Assembly: GCA_036023115.1 (NCBI GenBank) | Contig: JAYKKT010000088.1 | Span: 867,001-931,000, forward strand | Origin: Brasenia schreberi | Taxonomy: Eukaryota > Streptophyta > Magnoliopsida > Nymphaeales > Cabombaceae | DNA length: 64,000 nt | Reading direction: 5' to 3' | Notes under the pieces: model-generated | What the model was told of the DNA's origin: nothing | The model's input: only the letters and a program-made list of their open reading frames with translations | Databases searched by the model: none | Shown: positions 26,001 to 37,582 of the stretch, in pieces | Layout: each line of letters opens with the position of its first letter | How positions within the stretch are numbered: the stretch's first letter is position 1 | Translations under genes and position numbers: made by a program

Positions 26001-27493
26001 AAGACCTTCTAGGAGCAGGTAACAAAAACATAGTACGTTAAAAACTGACTTGCATGGCCAGAAAGTCAGCATAATGATTATCTAGACAACCATTCCGGTA
26101 ATAAATATCTGATAAGGATATCCACAAGGTGCTTAGTTCAGCCTTTCGATGATATCAGCAGTACAAATCCACAAAGTGGTCGTAATCAAGCAGCATAATT
26201 GAGTAACTGATGTACTGGCGTAGACAAAACAAAGAAAGAAAGGAAACTGAAAACAGGAATTAAATAAGTACCAATAGATATCGGCAAAGAGAACAAATAA
26301 TAAAGCTAGGTAAACACGGAAGAATATCCATGGCGTTGTAGAAGGCGATGAATTCAAACGCTCTAGTCGTTCCTTGGCCAACACTTCAAACAACTGCCAG
26401 TAAAGTAAAGAACAATGAAGAGGGCACAATTACAAAGGATTATAAGAGAAAAAAAAATATTGCATTATTTAGTCAGACAAGGCATACCTTCAAAGAGCAG
26501 ATAACAAAGAACCACGCCGTCCAACAGAATGCTTGAAAATGGTCTAGATGAATAACCAGAGGAATAAAAGATCCCTGTTAAGAAGCCAATTAGTTGGAGT
26601 CAAATCCATTACCTAAAAACAGTCACAACCTTTTCACATGCCAAAAAGCAGCAAACCTTTTCATGTCCTATAGTTGTCATCATTTTGAATCTCTTTTGTA
26701 AGTTATTAACATGATTCTTTGCTGTAGCCGTAATTTTGGAAGTTCCCTTTGTTCTTATACATGGTATCACTGTACTCTTCATCAATTTTGTTGTCACCTT
26801 ATCACTTTTATATGACTAAGTAATTGTGTAAGCCTGACATCTATCTCTTCTAATATTTTTCAGACTTCTATATACATATCATCTAGTCACACAGAACTAT
26901 CGACTTTCACACATTTAAAAGTTTCTTTTACGCCCTTTTATTAAATAAGCCGTTAGATAGATTCTGTGAACTCTTGAATTGCTTATCTCTCTCAAACTAA
27001 CTTGAACAGTTGTACTTCCATTAAAGTTATAAAATAACACTTTATATTGCTTGCTGTTTTTTGTCACAAGTACCTTTTCCTCCTTTACTTTGATACATCT
27101 AACTTGAGTAAGGTCCCTTGTGTCTCCATTCTCTATCCTTAGCAGTCCCAGCTTTTCACACATATCCTCCAAATCTTCAATATTGCACTTTCTTTTCTTT
27201 CGTTCTTTGCCTTCATATAATTGATTTCGACTTTCAGTATAATTTACGTAGCATATTCTCTTTGCTAAAATTTTACTTCTGTCATTGTTTATTTGTCTTA
27301 TCTCTCTGCTATATTTTTCTCTTAAATTGTTTCATACCATCACTAGACCACAAAAGTGTTGGAAAGAAACAATAAAGAATGATCTAGCTTATGTTGAGTT
27401 AATTGCTAACATGGCACATGATAGGGCTCTGTGGAAACAAAGAATCCATGTAGCCGACCCCGTCTAGTATGGGAAAAGGCTTAGTTGTTGACA

Positions 27494-27532
<39 letters not shown>

Positions 27533-28093
27533 GTTTCATACCATCACCATATCCTGCAGCAGATACTAAGCAGGACAAACATTTGCTTACCTTCTGAACA
27601 ATGTAGTTGATAAGAATTTCCATTGATTTGCTAGTCTCAACAGGATATAAACGTCCAAAAAATAGTGTCTGTCAAAGATAGAGATGATAAATATTTAGCT
27701 TTCCAGCACACATTGATCTCGACAAGAGGACTATATTTATCCTATTGACCAGTGACCAAATTTTCTGGCACTGATCCCACCTTCCTCAAGGATAACAACT
27801 ACTCACAGCCATAACAATGATACATATTATAAGTAGCTTGTGTCATGTACCTTGAGACATAAAGTGCCTGTGATTAACACGCTTATCATGAGATTCACCA
27901 GCAATGCAACTGTGATATATGAATCCAGAAGCAGTTCCAATAAATAAGCTGCTCGTCCTGCATCAGACCCAACATTTCCAGCTACAGAATCTTCTGAAAC
28001 GACCTCATTAATAACTAAATTTATCCTCCACGATAGGCCTATAAGACTTATTCCCATGTAGGCAGCTGTAAGCGCCAAACAACTTCCACCCAT
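17014..28093 (-). CDS. RIN2/RIN3-like membrane RING-H2 E3 ubiquitin ligase with CUE domain
   Basis: This is a membrane-anchored E3 ubiquitin ligase of the AMFR/gp78-like RIN2/RIN3 family, which in Arabidopsis interacts with RPM1 and acts in hypersensitive cell death. Twelve minus-strand exons join in phase to give 582 aa: 28093-27851, 27668-27591, 26574-26488, 26393-26272, 25501-25405, 25270-25165, 19800-19643, 19546-19409, 19331-19264, 18601-18374, 17526-17160 and 17070-17014 (stop). The N-terminal half has several hydrophobic membrane segments (for example residues about 50-80, 108-135 and 245-300) and the family block LERLNSSPSTTPW. The RING-H2 is at about 339-380: CAIC, CNHLFH, C362 and CPTC. 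A Gly/Ser-rich linker follows, then VGLGRVQMMMRHLAALGG and a C-terminal CUE domain (VREVLPHIPDEIIFQ, about 548-582). Arabidopsis RIN2 is about 578 aa, so it looks full length. Introns 2 and 6 are enlarged by RTE insertions. Confidence 0.93.
18992..19012. repeat. (GA)n microsatellite in RIN2-like intron 9
   Basis: A short GA run lies inside the intron between exons 9 and 10. No function is inferred. Confidence 0.8.
20698..20752 (-). mobile_element. RTE LINE 3'-end fragment
   Basis: The segment shows aacaacaacaac followed by 'taagccttttcccatacta' and 'gacggggtcggcta'. This is the terminal ~50 bp of the RTE family in minus orientation, inside intron 6 of the RIN2-like gene. Confidence 0.85.
21408..21480 (-). 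mobile_element. RTE LINE 3'-end fragment
   Basis: A diverged copy of the RTE 3' end ('aactaaacctttttccatac', then 'gatggagtcgactacatgg') lies immediately beside the larger copy C in the same orientation, inside intron 6 of the RIN2-like gene. Confidence 0.75.
21518..24523 (-). mobile_element. RTE-clade LINE, copy C, inside RIN2-like intron 6
   Basis: This is about 3 kb of RTE LINE in the same orientation as the host gene. The 3' tail is a (TTG)n run (plus-strand acaacaacaacaac at about 21516-21531). The RT core is readable at 22328-22681 ([22 protein letters not shown] and GLHQGSTLSPYLFIMV), and a stop replaces the Trp just before the catalytic FADD block (22328-22330). Endonuclease fragments follow up to about 24250. 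The 5' boundary falls near 'gctcataattt', before the 5' module seen at 52.2 kb, so the copy is slightly 5'-truncated. It accounts for most of the 5.4-kb intron. Confidence 0.87.
25786..25820 (-). mobile_element. Tiny RTE 3'-end fragment
   Basis: Only 'acaacaacaattaagct' plus 'ttttccatactagacggg' is present. This is the last ~33 bp of the RTE family, inside intron 4 of the RIN2-like gene. The match is short but specific in sequence and includes the TTG-type tail. Confidence 0.65.
26640..27340 (-). mobile_element. Diverged RTE-type LINE fragment in RIN2-like intron 2
   Basis: Minus-strand frames resemble the region before the RT domain in the other RTE copies: a block ending TQVRCIKVKEEKVLVTK and then YKVLFYNFNG, comparable to SYVRCIKDEDEKILVAN in the 53.9-kb copy. 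Another piece at 26609-26797 resembles the 'VIPCIRTKG' block (compare LIPIYKNKGD). It is more diverged than the other copies, so it may be a different or older subfamily. Confidence 0.6.
27341..27533 (+). mobile_element. RTE LINE 3'-end fragment with long (TTG)n tail
   Basis: About 140 bp of the RTE 3' end ('caaaagtgttggaaagaaac' through 'gtatgggaaaaggcttagtt') is followed by a long pure (GTT)n run at 27498-27531. The orientation is opposite to both the host gene and the neighbouring LINE fragment. It lies in intron 2 of the RIN2-like gene, 60 bp from exon 2. Confidence 0.88.
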
Positions 28094-29460
28094 TTTTCAA
28101 AGATATCCAGATCATTCACGGAAGACCATAGCTGCATCCATTTTCGGCTGAAGCTTTTACTGGTTCTACAATATCATGATTGATTTGCACTGTGCCTCAA
28201 TACATTGTTACAACCAGAGCATGTACTGTTTAAAACGATGTACTTTTCCATCCTTGTCGTCAATCATTTGGCAAGGCCACATTTACCAGCAGGATTAAGA
28301 GTCCAGCCATAGAAATATCCCATCTTTAGCACGTAGACACATAACCTGGAAAACAATAGTTCAACAACAGAAAGGTCAAACAAAACTTTCACGAGCACTT
28401 TTTCTTGAAAAAAGAGTGTAAGATAACTTTTATCAGATAAATTGAAATCAAGAAGATTGTTACAAACAAGCAATCATCTAGACAAGCTACAAGACAAATA
28501 GCCCCATCCAATGCAACTTTGTAACCAATTAGCCTTTTAATAATCAAAAAAAGAAAATTAACCACGTATACATCAACTAGCAAAATTATCATACCCATCT
28601 TTCTAAAAAAAGAGGGATCCATACTCCACATTTTACTCTTCTCTCCAAAAATTAGCGAATGCACATCAAAGTTCTTTGGGAAGCACAAGAAGTGCCAGAA
28701 TTTCACACTCACGTGAGTATCCCAGACAGATATACCAACAATCTGTGTATATATGAACCAAAGCAGACGCCAATCGAAGTATTTCCTATTTCCAGCCATT
28801 CCACTTCCACCACCTACTACTCTTAATGTAGTAACATATTTTCAACTCGACCTTTTCAGATACCATCATACTGAACAAGCTCTCCCAATATTGTTTTCTA
28901 GCTACAATATGCATACAAATAGCCCAATTTAGTATCAGACAGCATTGTACATGAACTTCGATCAAACATTTTCCCGTGAAAATAGGAGAAAACAATAAAC
29001 GAGGATATACGAGGGCTTCTTTTCAGGGAAGAAGTAATGAACCGAACAAATTAGTCACAGATAAACCAGAGATCGAACCCCAATTCCACGCCCAACGAGA
29101 CGACAGAATAACCTCGAAATTCGAACTGAGAATGAGAAGCTAAAATGATCCATTCAAATTCCATAAGATCAAACAATTAACTGAAGAATCAGAATATCGT
29201 ACTTATCTTTACCAGATAACTGAGATAGAGAGAGGCGTAAAAAGGGAGAATCAAAAAAATCGAGGCATGAAGAGGGAAACGCAGACGTAAAACCCTTGAT
29301 TTTGACAGTAATTGCAATTAGACGACAACAAACGGATATGATGTTTGAAATTAAGATTGATCACCTTGATTTCGCGTTCTCTTCCCCCTTCGTCGTCCTC
29401 TTACCGATCGATCGCTCCTTTCCTCCGGGGAGAGAGAGAGAGAGAGAGAGAGGCGCGAAG
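28094..29460 (-). promoter_or_regulatory. Probable 5' leader and promoter region of the RIN2-like gene
   Basis: A CT-rich run reads on the minus strand at 29452-29431. It is followed by 'ccccggaggaaaggagcgat' and a strong donor, CGATCG|GTAAGAG (near 29410-29395). A possible acceptor TGCAG|CTATGG lies about 45 bp upstream of the ATG (near 28138). This would give a 5' UTR intron of about 1.26 kb. It is an inference from splice signals alone. The 136-codon frame at 28389-28799 is hydrophobic but matches no family I know and would lie inside this intron. Confidence 0.4.
29431..29452. repeat. (GA)n microsatellite near probable RIN2-like 5' end
   Basis: A GA run of about 11 units lies just upstream of a strong minus-strand splice donor, where the 5' UTR of the RIN2-like gene is expected. 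In sense orientation it reads (CT)n. Confidence 0.85.
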
Positions 29461-30347
29461 AGGAGACTTCATGTTTGGTAAGGTCATTCAGCGTCTCATT
29501 TAACCGAGACTTTACGAAGTGCGCGTGCCGCTCACTTAACGCATTGTATCCATTGATCTTGTCCTTCCATAGTAAGATTAACAGCTTCAGTTTGTTTATG
29601 GCGTGAGATGTAGCTAACGATGGTGAATACTTGCGGCGATGATGATATCGTTAACAGTGAATTTGTGAGTGCTTTGTGCACCGTAATCGGACCGTTCGTC
29701 TGGTGGTGTATTAAACGACCCTGAATTGTTCGTTGCCCTCCGCTTTAGGAAAGCCACATTCGGGTTTGGCTTGATCCAGATTTGGGAAGTGAATGAATTG
29801 GATTGCGACCCGAACTAAATCCCATTTAAGATATAATGCACTCAAATGGGTATACTTCTATTCATGTTGGTAAGAGACGCGGTTCAGCCGCGAGCCTCTT
29901 ATTTGAGAGACCCGTCTCTTCCTGGTTTCGGCAACGTTCATAAAATATATTCATGTAATTGTTGATTCTTTTCTTTTTATTTCATTTTTTTGTTTTCTTC
30001 TTCTTTTTAATTCTTTCTTTCTCTTTTTTCTTTTTATTGTTTTTCTTCAATAAGGTTTGCAAGAGAATATTAGTATGTTGTTCAACTATAAAGAAGGCAG
30101 TGATGGCAAAAAAAATGAATGCTTGCAAAAACAATGTGTGGATCGTAAAAAGGATTTACATATAGTAATCTTCTTTATTAAAAAAAAAACTTTATTTTCA
30201 AGCAACAAAAAGAAACAATTTGATTTTCATCTCTATCGACGGATTTGACGTAAGTTTAACATATACTAACTTTTCTAATATACTCAACTATTCCATTTAT
30301 ATCCAACTAAATTGTCTATTATTAGTCAAAATTAGGAGGGTTTTTGC

Positions 30348-30348
<1 letters not shown>

Positions 30349-30424
<76 letters not shown>
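30349..30424. repeat. (TA)n microsatellite
   Basis: A pure TA run of about 38 units. It is likely to be length-variable and able to form a cruciform. Confidence 0.95.
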
Positions 30425-30427
<3 letters not shown>

Positions 30428-31944
30428 CGTTAAGAAAAGTCTGGTGGTGAGTGATGGTTGACCGGGTTGATGAAGGACTATTGTGATGCCAAAAACGTGG
30501 TTACTGAAGATCATATGAGGGGTTAATCCTAAGCATCGCAATTCCAGACCCGGACCAGACCCATAGACCCGATTTGCCACTTGTTAAGAACCTTCCTCCA
30601 CATTGTCATTTGTGTCGTGTCCATTGTACTCTGACTTGTGTTAAATCCATGTTTAATTAATACAACAAAGTACCATAATAAATTAATATAAAAAATCAAG
30701 ACAGTGGCACCTGACCTACAAATAATAAGATTGTGTTTTTCTTTTCTTATTTTGTATTATGGTCGGCGAATGAGCCACATGATCCGAACAGGGGTCATTT
30801 GTGTTTGCTCGTAAACCCAATAGCGTGTTCGTGTTGGGCCAATCAGTTGAGCGTAGCATGAGCCAAGTTAAACGAGCCAACAAAGAGCTGCCTCTTAAAG
30901 TTACGATGTAATTTTCATGTATAATTTTGAGTTTTTTTTTTTTGTTAAAAATCAAGTGGAATTATCATTTTGCATGCAATTCCCTTGTAAAGTGTAAAAG
31001 GTTTGGCCATTTAATTACACGATGCCTACTAAATTCATTTATTTGACGTGGTTTTCCTAATCATATGTGTAGATGAAAGTTCTATATACACAATGAGCAA
31101 TAGTTCACCTGGCTAGGGAGTCCACTGAAGGGCTCGTCTCTAGACATGTTCAGTTCCGGCTAGCCCAGAACCTGGAATTGTAACAAAATTCACCTGAGGT
31201 CGGTTCTAGTTGCAGTTTCAGAACTGCCGGTTCCCGGGTGGTTCCAGTTTGAGTATGGAATCAAAAAATTTGTTAACAAAATAAAAACTATAGGAAAAGA
31301 AGAAGAAAAAAAGACTGGAACAGACAATTTAGAACCGCCGGTTCCAGTTTGGTTTTATAACAGATGAAATTGAACCCAAACCGAGTGGTTCCCGTTTCTG
31401 GCTCCAGTTTCACCAGTTCCGTGTTCAGCTGGTTCGTTCCCGGTTGGATCCACCGGGCTGTTGGATTTGGGCTGGATGATCCGATACAGACTAGCTATTT
31501 TCCTAGTTTATCTGAAATTCAATTAGAATGTGGATGAGCAACGCCCTAAAGGGAGCAAGATTCACTAATTTTATCAATTTTTTAGCCAATTAGTCGGGCA
31601 AGGTCGAGAGGAACTTTTGCCAAGCGTTTTCTTGTGTTTGAATCGTCCGGCAAATATGCCAGAAACGAACCAAGAGTACGTAAGCCCCAAACACCAGGGT
31701 AAATGGCCTGGTCGCTTTTCTTGGCTATGTAAAATGATCTGATGTTGGGACTTCCATACTTGGAGTACATCCATGAGGTGCCAGGCTTAGGGTCAGAGTG
31801 TGCCCCTCTCTAATGTTTGAATTGGTAGACATCTGCAACATTTTGTCCCCCAAAGGACACTGGAGTCTGGTGCCCTAACACTCTTTTCCAATCTACCAGC
31901 AATTTGCTGTACAAATCACTTTTTTGCTTATGTTTAAATCACGT

Positions 31945-32045
31945 TTCAAGCGCCCTCTCGGGAGCAAGGGTCCTAGTGTCAGGGTCTTACACTAGACTGA
32001 TATCAAGTGCATGCACCGGGAATTGAACTTACCACCTGCAATCAA
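31945..32045 (-). mobile_element. SINE-like remnant
   Basis: On the minus strand, 'gcaggtggtaagttcaattcccggtgcatgcactt' carries a B-box-like GTTCAATTCC. The plus-strand flank 'gcgccctctcgggagcaagg' resembles the tRNA-like head of the other copies. The assignment is weak. Confidence 0.35.
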
Positions 32046-32825
32046 TCGCGACCGAGGAATCTTTTTGGGGTGAGATGTATTTGTATTTTGACGGTGAATA
32101 ATTTATATTTCATATTTACAAAGCACTTATATTTTTTTATATATATTAAAGAAACAATGAGTTTTTCATATTTCCATGCTCCGCCCTGCTCTAAAGTGCA
32201 TCCGTCACTGTCTGTGATGTTGGAGCCAGAGAGTCGTGTTAACTGCCTAACAACCTGATCCAATACTAGTTTAAAAGTGCAAAGCCCTTGACATGGGCAA
32301 GGTTTTTGGAGATAAATACGATGCTTAAGGCACAATGGTGATTAAGAATATACATAACCGAGGCAGGACAGAGGTTGGCTTTGTTAACGAGGATCCGAAT
32401 TGTTTATATATGTGAAAAATATATCTTGGGACACTAAATTTTAAGAGTTACAAGTATATATATACATATATGTATGTATGTATGTATGTATATATATATT
32501 ATGTATATATGTGTATATGTATGCGTAGAAAGAGAGAGGGGGAGGGAGGATGAAGGATGCAAACTGCTCACATTTAAACTCTATCTAAACTGATGTCAAC
32601 TAGTCGATTGAGGATCATGGATGGTTGAGATTGAAAAACAAAGGCTAAAAGTATGTAGGAGTAATATATAGAGAGAGAGGTGGGGGAGGAGTAACGGTAA
32701 ACAGATAATGTCTTTTAGGTGCATAAACTTTTATAAACATGTCTACCATTCAATATTTGAGTTGAGCAGTTAAGTTCGAAAACAAAAACATGGTAACATA
32801 AAATATAAAAATACAACGTTGATCA

Positions 32826-32903
32826 CGATAGGGATCTGTGGAAACAAAGAATCCATGTAGCTGACCCCGTCTAGTATGGGAAAAGGCATAGTTGTTGTTG
32901 TTG
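32826..32903 (+). mobile_element. Minimal 78-bp RTE LINE insertion with 14-bp target duplication
   Basis: Only the last ~78 bp of the RTE LINE are present: 'cgatagggatctgtggaaac', the block ending in 'ccgtctagtatgggaaaagg', and a GTTGTTGTTGTTG tail. The perfect 14-bp direct repeat TACAACGTTGATCA flanks it at 32812-32825 and 32904-32917. That shows a genuine, very short retrotransposition event rather than a deletion relic. Confidence 0.93.
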
Positions 32904-34307
32904 TACAACGTTGATCATGTTAATCGAACAATGAAGATGTTTATTCAAGATTATGCACCAAAAGATATTATGCATTTACTGTTACTTCTCTTTCTCCCTC
33001 TCTATATGTGTGTACTTATAACATATTCACATATATACTATAGTGTGTATATCATAACATACAAATATACTTATTCACGAATATACTACACATGTTGTTG
33101 TGCATGGAGTTCTACATCAATAGATGCATACAAACATATACACACGTATAATATATGTATTATATGTACTTAATATGATTACAATATAAACAACACATCT
33201 ATACACATACAAATACACGCTTATACATATCGAGGCCACAATCTGGTTGACCCATAACCGACTAATGCACGACCAAGTTGGATTTGGCTTTGAAGTGTAT
33301 TACTGAAAAAAAATCTGGGCAGATTCTGGGCCAGCCTATTTTTTTTATCCAAACCCCGGGTGACCCAACCAGATGACCTAATTTGCCACCACCCCTAACC
33401 TTAAGTGCATCAACATTTTCCCATTAACCTTATTTCTTAAATATTGTAAATAATTTTTCAATATATATACATGTGTATATATATATATGACCAGTTTGGA
33501 ATCATCTCGAGGTTTGAACCGTAACTGTAATCGGATACCCCTGGTTTGGTTACGGTTCATGATATCTAAAAACCGGCTCGAAACCGGAAGAGATGGTTGC
33601 AAACCACTTCTAAATAATATATATATATATATATATATATTTCAACACTTCTAACACAAAAATACCAGTAGCTCAATAATAGTAAGGAGAGCCCCACCAT
33701 TGAAGTTGGTGGGGGACTTCGATTCTCAAAGGATGCATATTTTTTTTTTCCAGAAAAAAATTGTTTTGAAACAGTTCTTGCACAGTCTCAAGACTGGAAC
33801 CAAAACGGATAGTTCTGAAACCAGGCATGTCTATTTGTATGTGTGCTTTTTTTCACATAAATTTGATGAAGCATAATATCATGATAAACGACGAAAATAA
33901 CACTGAGATCAAATTGATAATAAGATATATTATTTTACATATTTAAAAGTGCAATGGAAATCGTTACTTCCTTTTCACTGAAAGTGTCATCAGTATGGAT
34001 TTCGCACACTGATTGCAACACAACCAGAAAACGATGCCTAACCAGATCCAAAATACTGAATGCCTTGTGAGAACCATGCCCCAAGTTTGGCCCAAATGCA
34101 CCGACTCGTAACCCGCTAAATCACCTGATCGTCGGACGCCTCAAATTTTGCGCCCCCATTCAAACTTCGGTACTTCCCAATTCCATCATCCTTTGTTACC
34201 AAGCAAAGAATAACACAATAGCTTCATTTACACACCTCATTTCTTTACAATTAAACTCGGTCTTACCTTGGCTTTTACCCCCCCCCCCCCCCCCCTTCTC
34301 TATGTAC

Positions 34308-34317
<10 letters not shown>

Positions 34318-34395
<78 letters not shown>

Positions 34396-34419
34396 ATATA
34401 TATATATGTATGTATGTAT

Positions 34420-34463
<44 letters not shown>
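34318..34463. repeat. Compound (TA)n/(TATG)n/(GA)n microsatellite
   Basis: TA and GTAT runs alternate and end in a GA run. A C-homopolymer lies 20 bp upstream (34278-34295). Overlapping open frames on both strands come from the repeat and are not genes. Confidence 0.95.
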
Positions 34464-34464
<1 letters not shown>

Positions 34465-34626
34465 AAGATTGGAGAGAGAGAGAAAGATTGGATCTTTCGC
34501 ACAACTGAGGTTGTTCACTACCATTATTTTTTTGGAGCATAAAAAATTCTAAATTATCTTCGGACCATTGAAAAGCAATAGATTGACATGAATGAGCATG
34601 TCAAAGATGAGCATAATTTGGTTTTC

Positions 34627-34639
<13 letters not shown>

Positions 34640-34712
<73 letters not shown>
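34640..34712. repeat. (TA)n microsatellite
   Basis: A pure TA run of about 36 units, preceded by a short CATA run at 34627-34639. Confidence 0.95.
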
Positions 34713-34715
<3 letters not shown>

Positions 34716-34990
34716 AAATTGAGAGTTGTTAGATACCCTTTTATAACATATTCTACTAGATGATGTACATTGTTTGTGTGATCGCATTGACGATACAAAT
34801 CAAGTCGTCCGTCAACATTGACACTAGAGTTATTGTCATCTAATACACATGATTGAATTAAGTGCGACGCGAGATGAGTGGCTTGATTATCACCGTTCTA
34901 TTGATCACACAAACGGTGACAATGATCAAGTAATTTTGAGTATGAAAGGCTATCTAGCATCTCCCACTCAATCTATATATATATATATGC

Positions 34991-35022
<32 letters not shown>

Positions 35023-36150
35023 GTCTTGTTTTGGAGGAGAGGATATGGTAGTTCTTTGTCTTAATAAAGAATAAGATTGATCAATACAACCATCAAGAGT
35101 AGGGTGGTGGCGGATCTATATTGAGCCCAGGTGGGGGGCATCCATCCAACCCAAATATTGGAAAATCAATAAAAAAGCTGAATCAGATGATCACAATACA
35201 GAGCTTGCGAAACCTTATCAGTTATAGGTTCGTGCCACCCCAAGATTATGTGCGCAAGTGAGCCATGACGCTGAAAAGCTACGTGAGCTCAGCTCGAGAA
35301 GAATTCGAACTCGAGCCAAGCTCAAGTTACTCGCGAGTGGAGCCGAAACTCATTAGAAAGCAGGTTTACGTGTTTGTATGTGCATGAAACTTCAAGGTTA
35401 TGACTTTTCAAGTTTGAGACAAGAGCTTAGTTGAGCTCACTGAATTCGAGCTCACCGAGCTTAATTGTGTCAATCTTGGTCGCATCCATCGGGCTTAAAT
35501 TCGAGCCTGGGCTCCAACTTGAAGACTAAAGGCATGATCAAGCTAGAGCTTGAGCACGGGCCAGTCATTTTCTTAAAGAGTCTAGTGAGATACAGTGTTT
35601 TATGGGGAACCGTCAATGAAGCTACTCTCTCTCATAGGGGTGTGGCAGGTTTTCGTGAGAGGGACGCGACCGAGCCCAGGGTGCAGAAAGGCGAGCCAGA
35701 TTGCTTGTCAGCTGAGCAAAACCGAGCCCACGTAGTAATCGGGCAGGACCCGGATCCCAGGACGACCTGGGAAATGTTAGCCACATCCCCGGGCTTGGGA
35801 AGAACGGAACCACGTGAACGGTCATCATTCGGTGGATCTGGATCTGGTGCCAAGTGGCCCGGGTCGGCGCCGTAGCCGGCGGGCTGCCCCCTCCCCTCAC
35901 CATCAGTTACCAGTGTCACCGACCCCACAGCGTTCGATATGGGGCCCAGAATGCCTCAGTGGGACCCACTAGCGTGAAAGAGGTGTTAATGGGTGAGATC
36001 TATGCTTGAAACCCAGCAGTAAGATGCGCCCAGCAGACTCGAGCAATAGCTCGTGCTCACTGCAAAAATGGTGCAAAGCCTAAGGATCTTAACTCGGACC
36101 ATGCATAGCAATAGAGAAGATTATGGTTGCGAACTATGCTCGAAGCTGGT

Positions 36151-36255
36151 AGATAAGTCCAACAAAATTTTATGCTGGCTGTCGAAAGCCTAACACAACC
36201 TCCCTCCTTTATCTGAGCTTAGAACCCGCCATGCAAGGGTGATCCTTACATGGGC
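36151..36255 (-). repeat. Standalone RTE 5' module
   Basis: The segment 'aaaattttatgctggctgtcg...ctttatctgagcttag...aagggtgatccttacatggg' is the reverse complement of the module at the 5' end of the long RTE copy at 52.2 kb. No endonuclease or RT sequence is attached. Confidence 0.6.
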
Positions 36256-36959
36256 AGTGTTTGGTGTTGCCTGACTTTAACCTACAAAATATTTTTTAGA
36301 AAAAAATCAGTTAATATTATATACTTAAAAATACAATAACTTTTTTGTTGTATTTTATAATTTTAAATTATAAGTTATTATATGTATATGTATATGTTTA
36401 TATTTATATAAATACTTATGTATATAAAATGCTTGTGAACATATATAAATACATGATATATGTATATTTTGTATAATACACACACATATATATATAAGGG
36501 AACAAGTTTACCTTAAACCCTATCTTATCTCGTGCTCCTTGCAGGTCTTTCCTCCCTTGTCACAATGGAACTGGATTTTTTCTTTGAGAATCCTTCCCAT
36601 GCGGTGAATTGCCATCCCTAGTGTTGGGGCAACAAGCATAGCTCATGCTCGGAGCAAAAGTGATGCAAAGCCGAAAGGTCTGAAATCTTTGGGTCTGGGC
36701 CAGATACTGAAATCGTGGATCTCGGTATTCGTATTAAGGATGCTAAGAAAAGCCAATTCGTGTCGTGCATTAATCAGTATTTTACCTAACACGATGAGTA
36801 AACCCAACCTCACAGTAGCATGGTAGGGGCGCCTCTACAGTATGGCTCTCCGATCTTTTAGAGCTTGAATGTTACGCGACGACCTCAAGCGCCTCGAATA
36901 TGGTAATGGAGCCCAACCATATCTTGCTCTAGTCGAGACAAAGTTGCTTAGTGAGACAG

Positions 36960-36960
36960 C

Positions 36961-37043
<83 letters not shown>

Positions 37044-37060
37044 GTATATATATATATAAT
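36960..37060. repeat. (CT)n-(TA)n compound microsatellite
   Basis: A CT run of about 19 units passes directly into a TA run of about 20 units. The same CT-to-TA order occurs at 40397-40514. Confidence 0.95.
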
Positions 37061-37404
37061 ATGTATACATATAATTGCTCAAGCACATGCAGTCATCTCG
37101 AATAGAAGAACTCTGTCAAAGAAAAATCGAATAGAAGAAAGAGTACTTTGGGTCGTGTTCTTTTGTGAGCCCAAAAGTTTGGTGCATTGAGCTTTAGAAT
37201 AATCAGCTCGCATTAATGATGGGACCGACATTTCATGGAAAAACATGGGCTTGGCGAACTGTGCCAAAATTTAAGCACCGAGATGTTTTGAAGGCCACGC
37301 GATCAAATTGCAGTTTCATCGAAATAAATGTTTTTTAAATTAAGAAAAAATTACCTATAATAAGTAATAAACCTCAAAATCACAACGAGCAGTTGATGAC
37401 CTGA

Positions 37405-37500
37405 CTCACCTGACTGCATCCGACTGTTAGCTCTACGGGCAGGATGCTCTGACACCCTTGTTGTTAGTGTGAGTTCGATTCCTGTAGGAGCAACATATAT
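37405..37500 (+). mobile_element. tRNA-related SINE-like element
   Basis: An A-box-like TAGCTCTACGGGCAGG is followed about 45 bp later by a B-box GTTCGATTCC, matching the internal Pol III promoter spacing of tRNA-derived SINEs. The 3' boundary is unclear, though a TA-rich segment follows. Confidence 0.5.
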
Positions 37501-37582
37501 GTAGTGGTATTACAAATAAGGAAATGTTATGAATAATAAGAAAAGATCTAACATCAAAAGATCGTAATATCGTCAACAGACA

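Noticed and set aside
27399..27623. Poly-Asn frame considered as a low-complexity protein
   Set aside because: The Asn run is the antisense reading of the (GTT)n tail of an RTE LINE fragment.
28389..28799. 136-codon hydrophobic frame upstream of the RIN2-like start, considered as a separate membrane protein
   Set aside because: It has no family motif, lies where a 5' UTR intron of the RIN2-like gene is likely, and AT-rich DNA readily gives hydrophobic frames.
30220..30580. Open frames through a poly Ile-Tyr run
   Set aside because: They come from a pure (TA)n array. The flanking residues have no recognisable motif.
34196..34787. Several overlapping 60-115 codon frames rich in Ile-Tyr and Ser-Leu
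   Set aside because: They are translations of (TA)n and (GA)n microsatellites, open in several frames on both strands, with no non-repeat domain.
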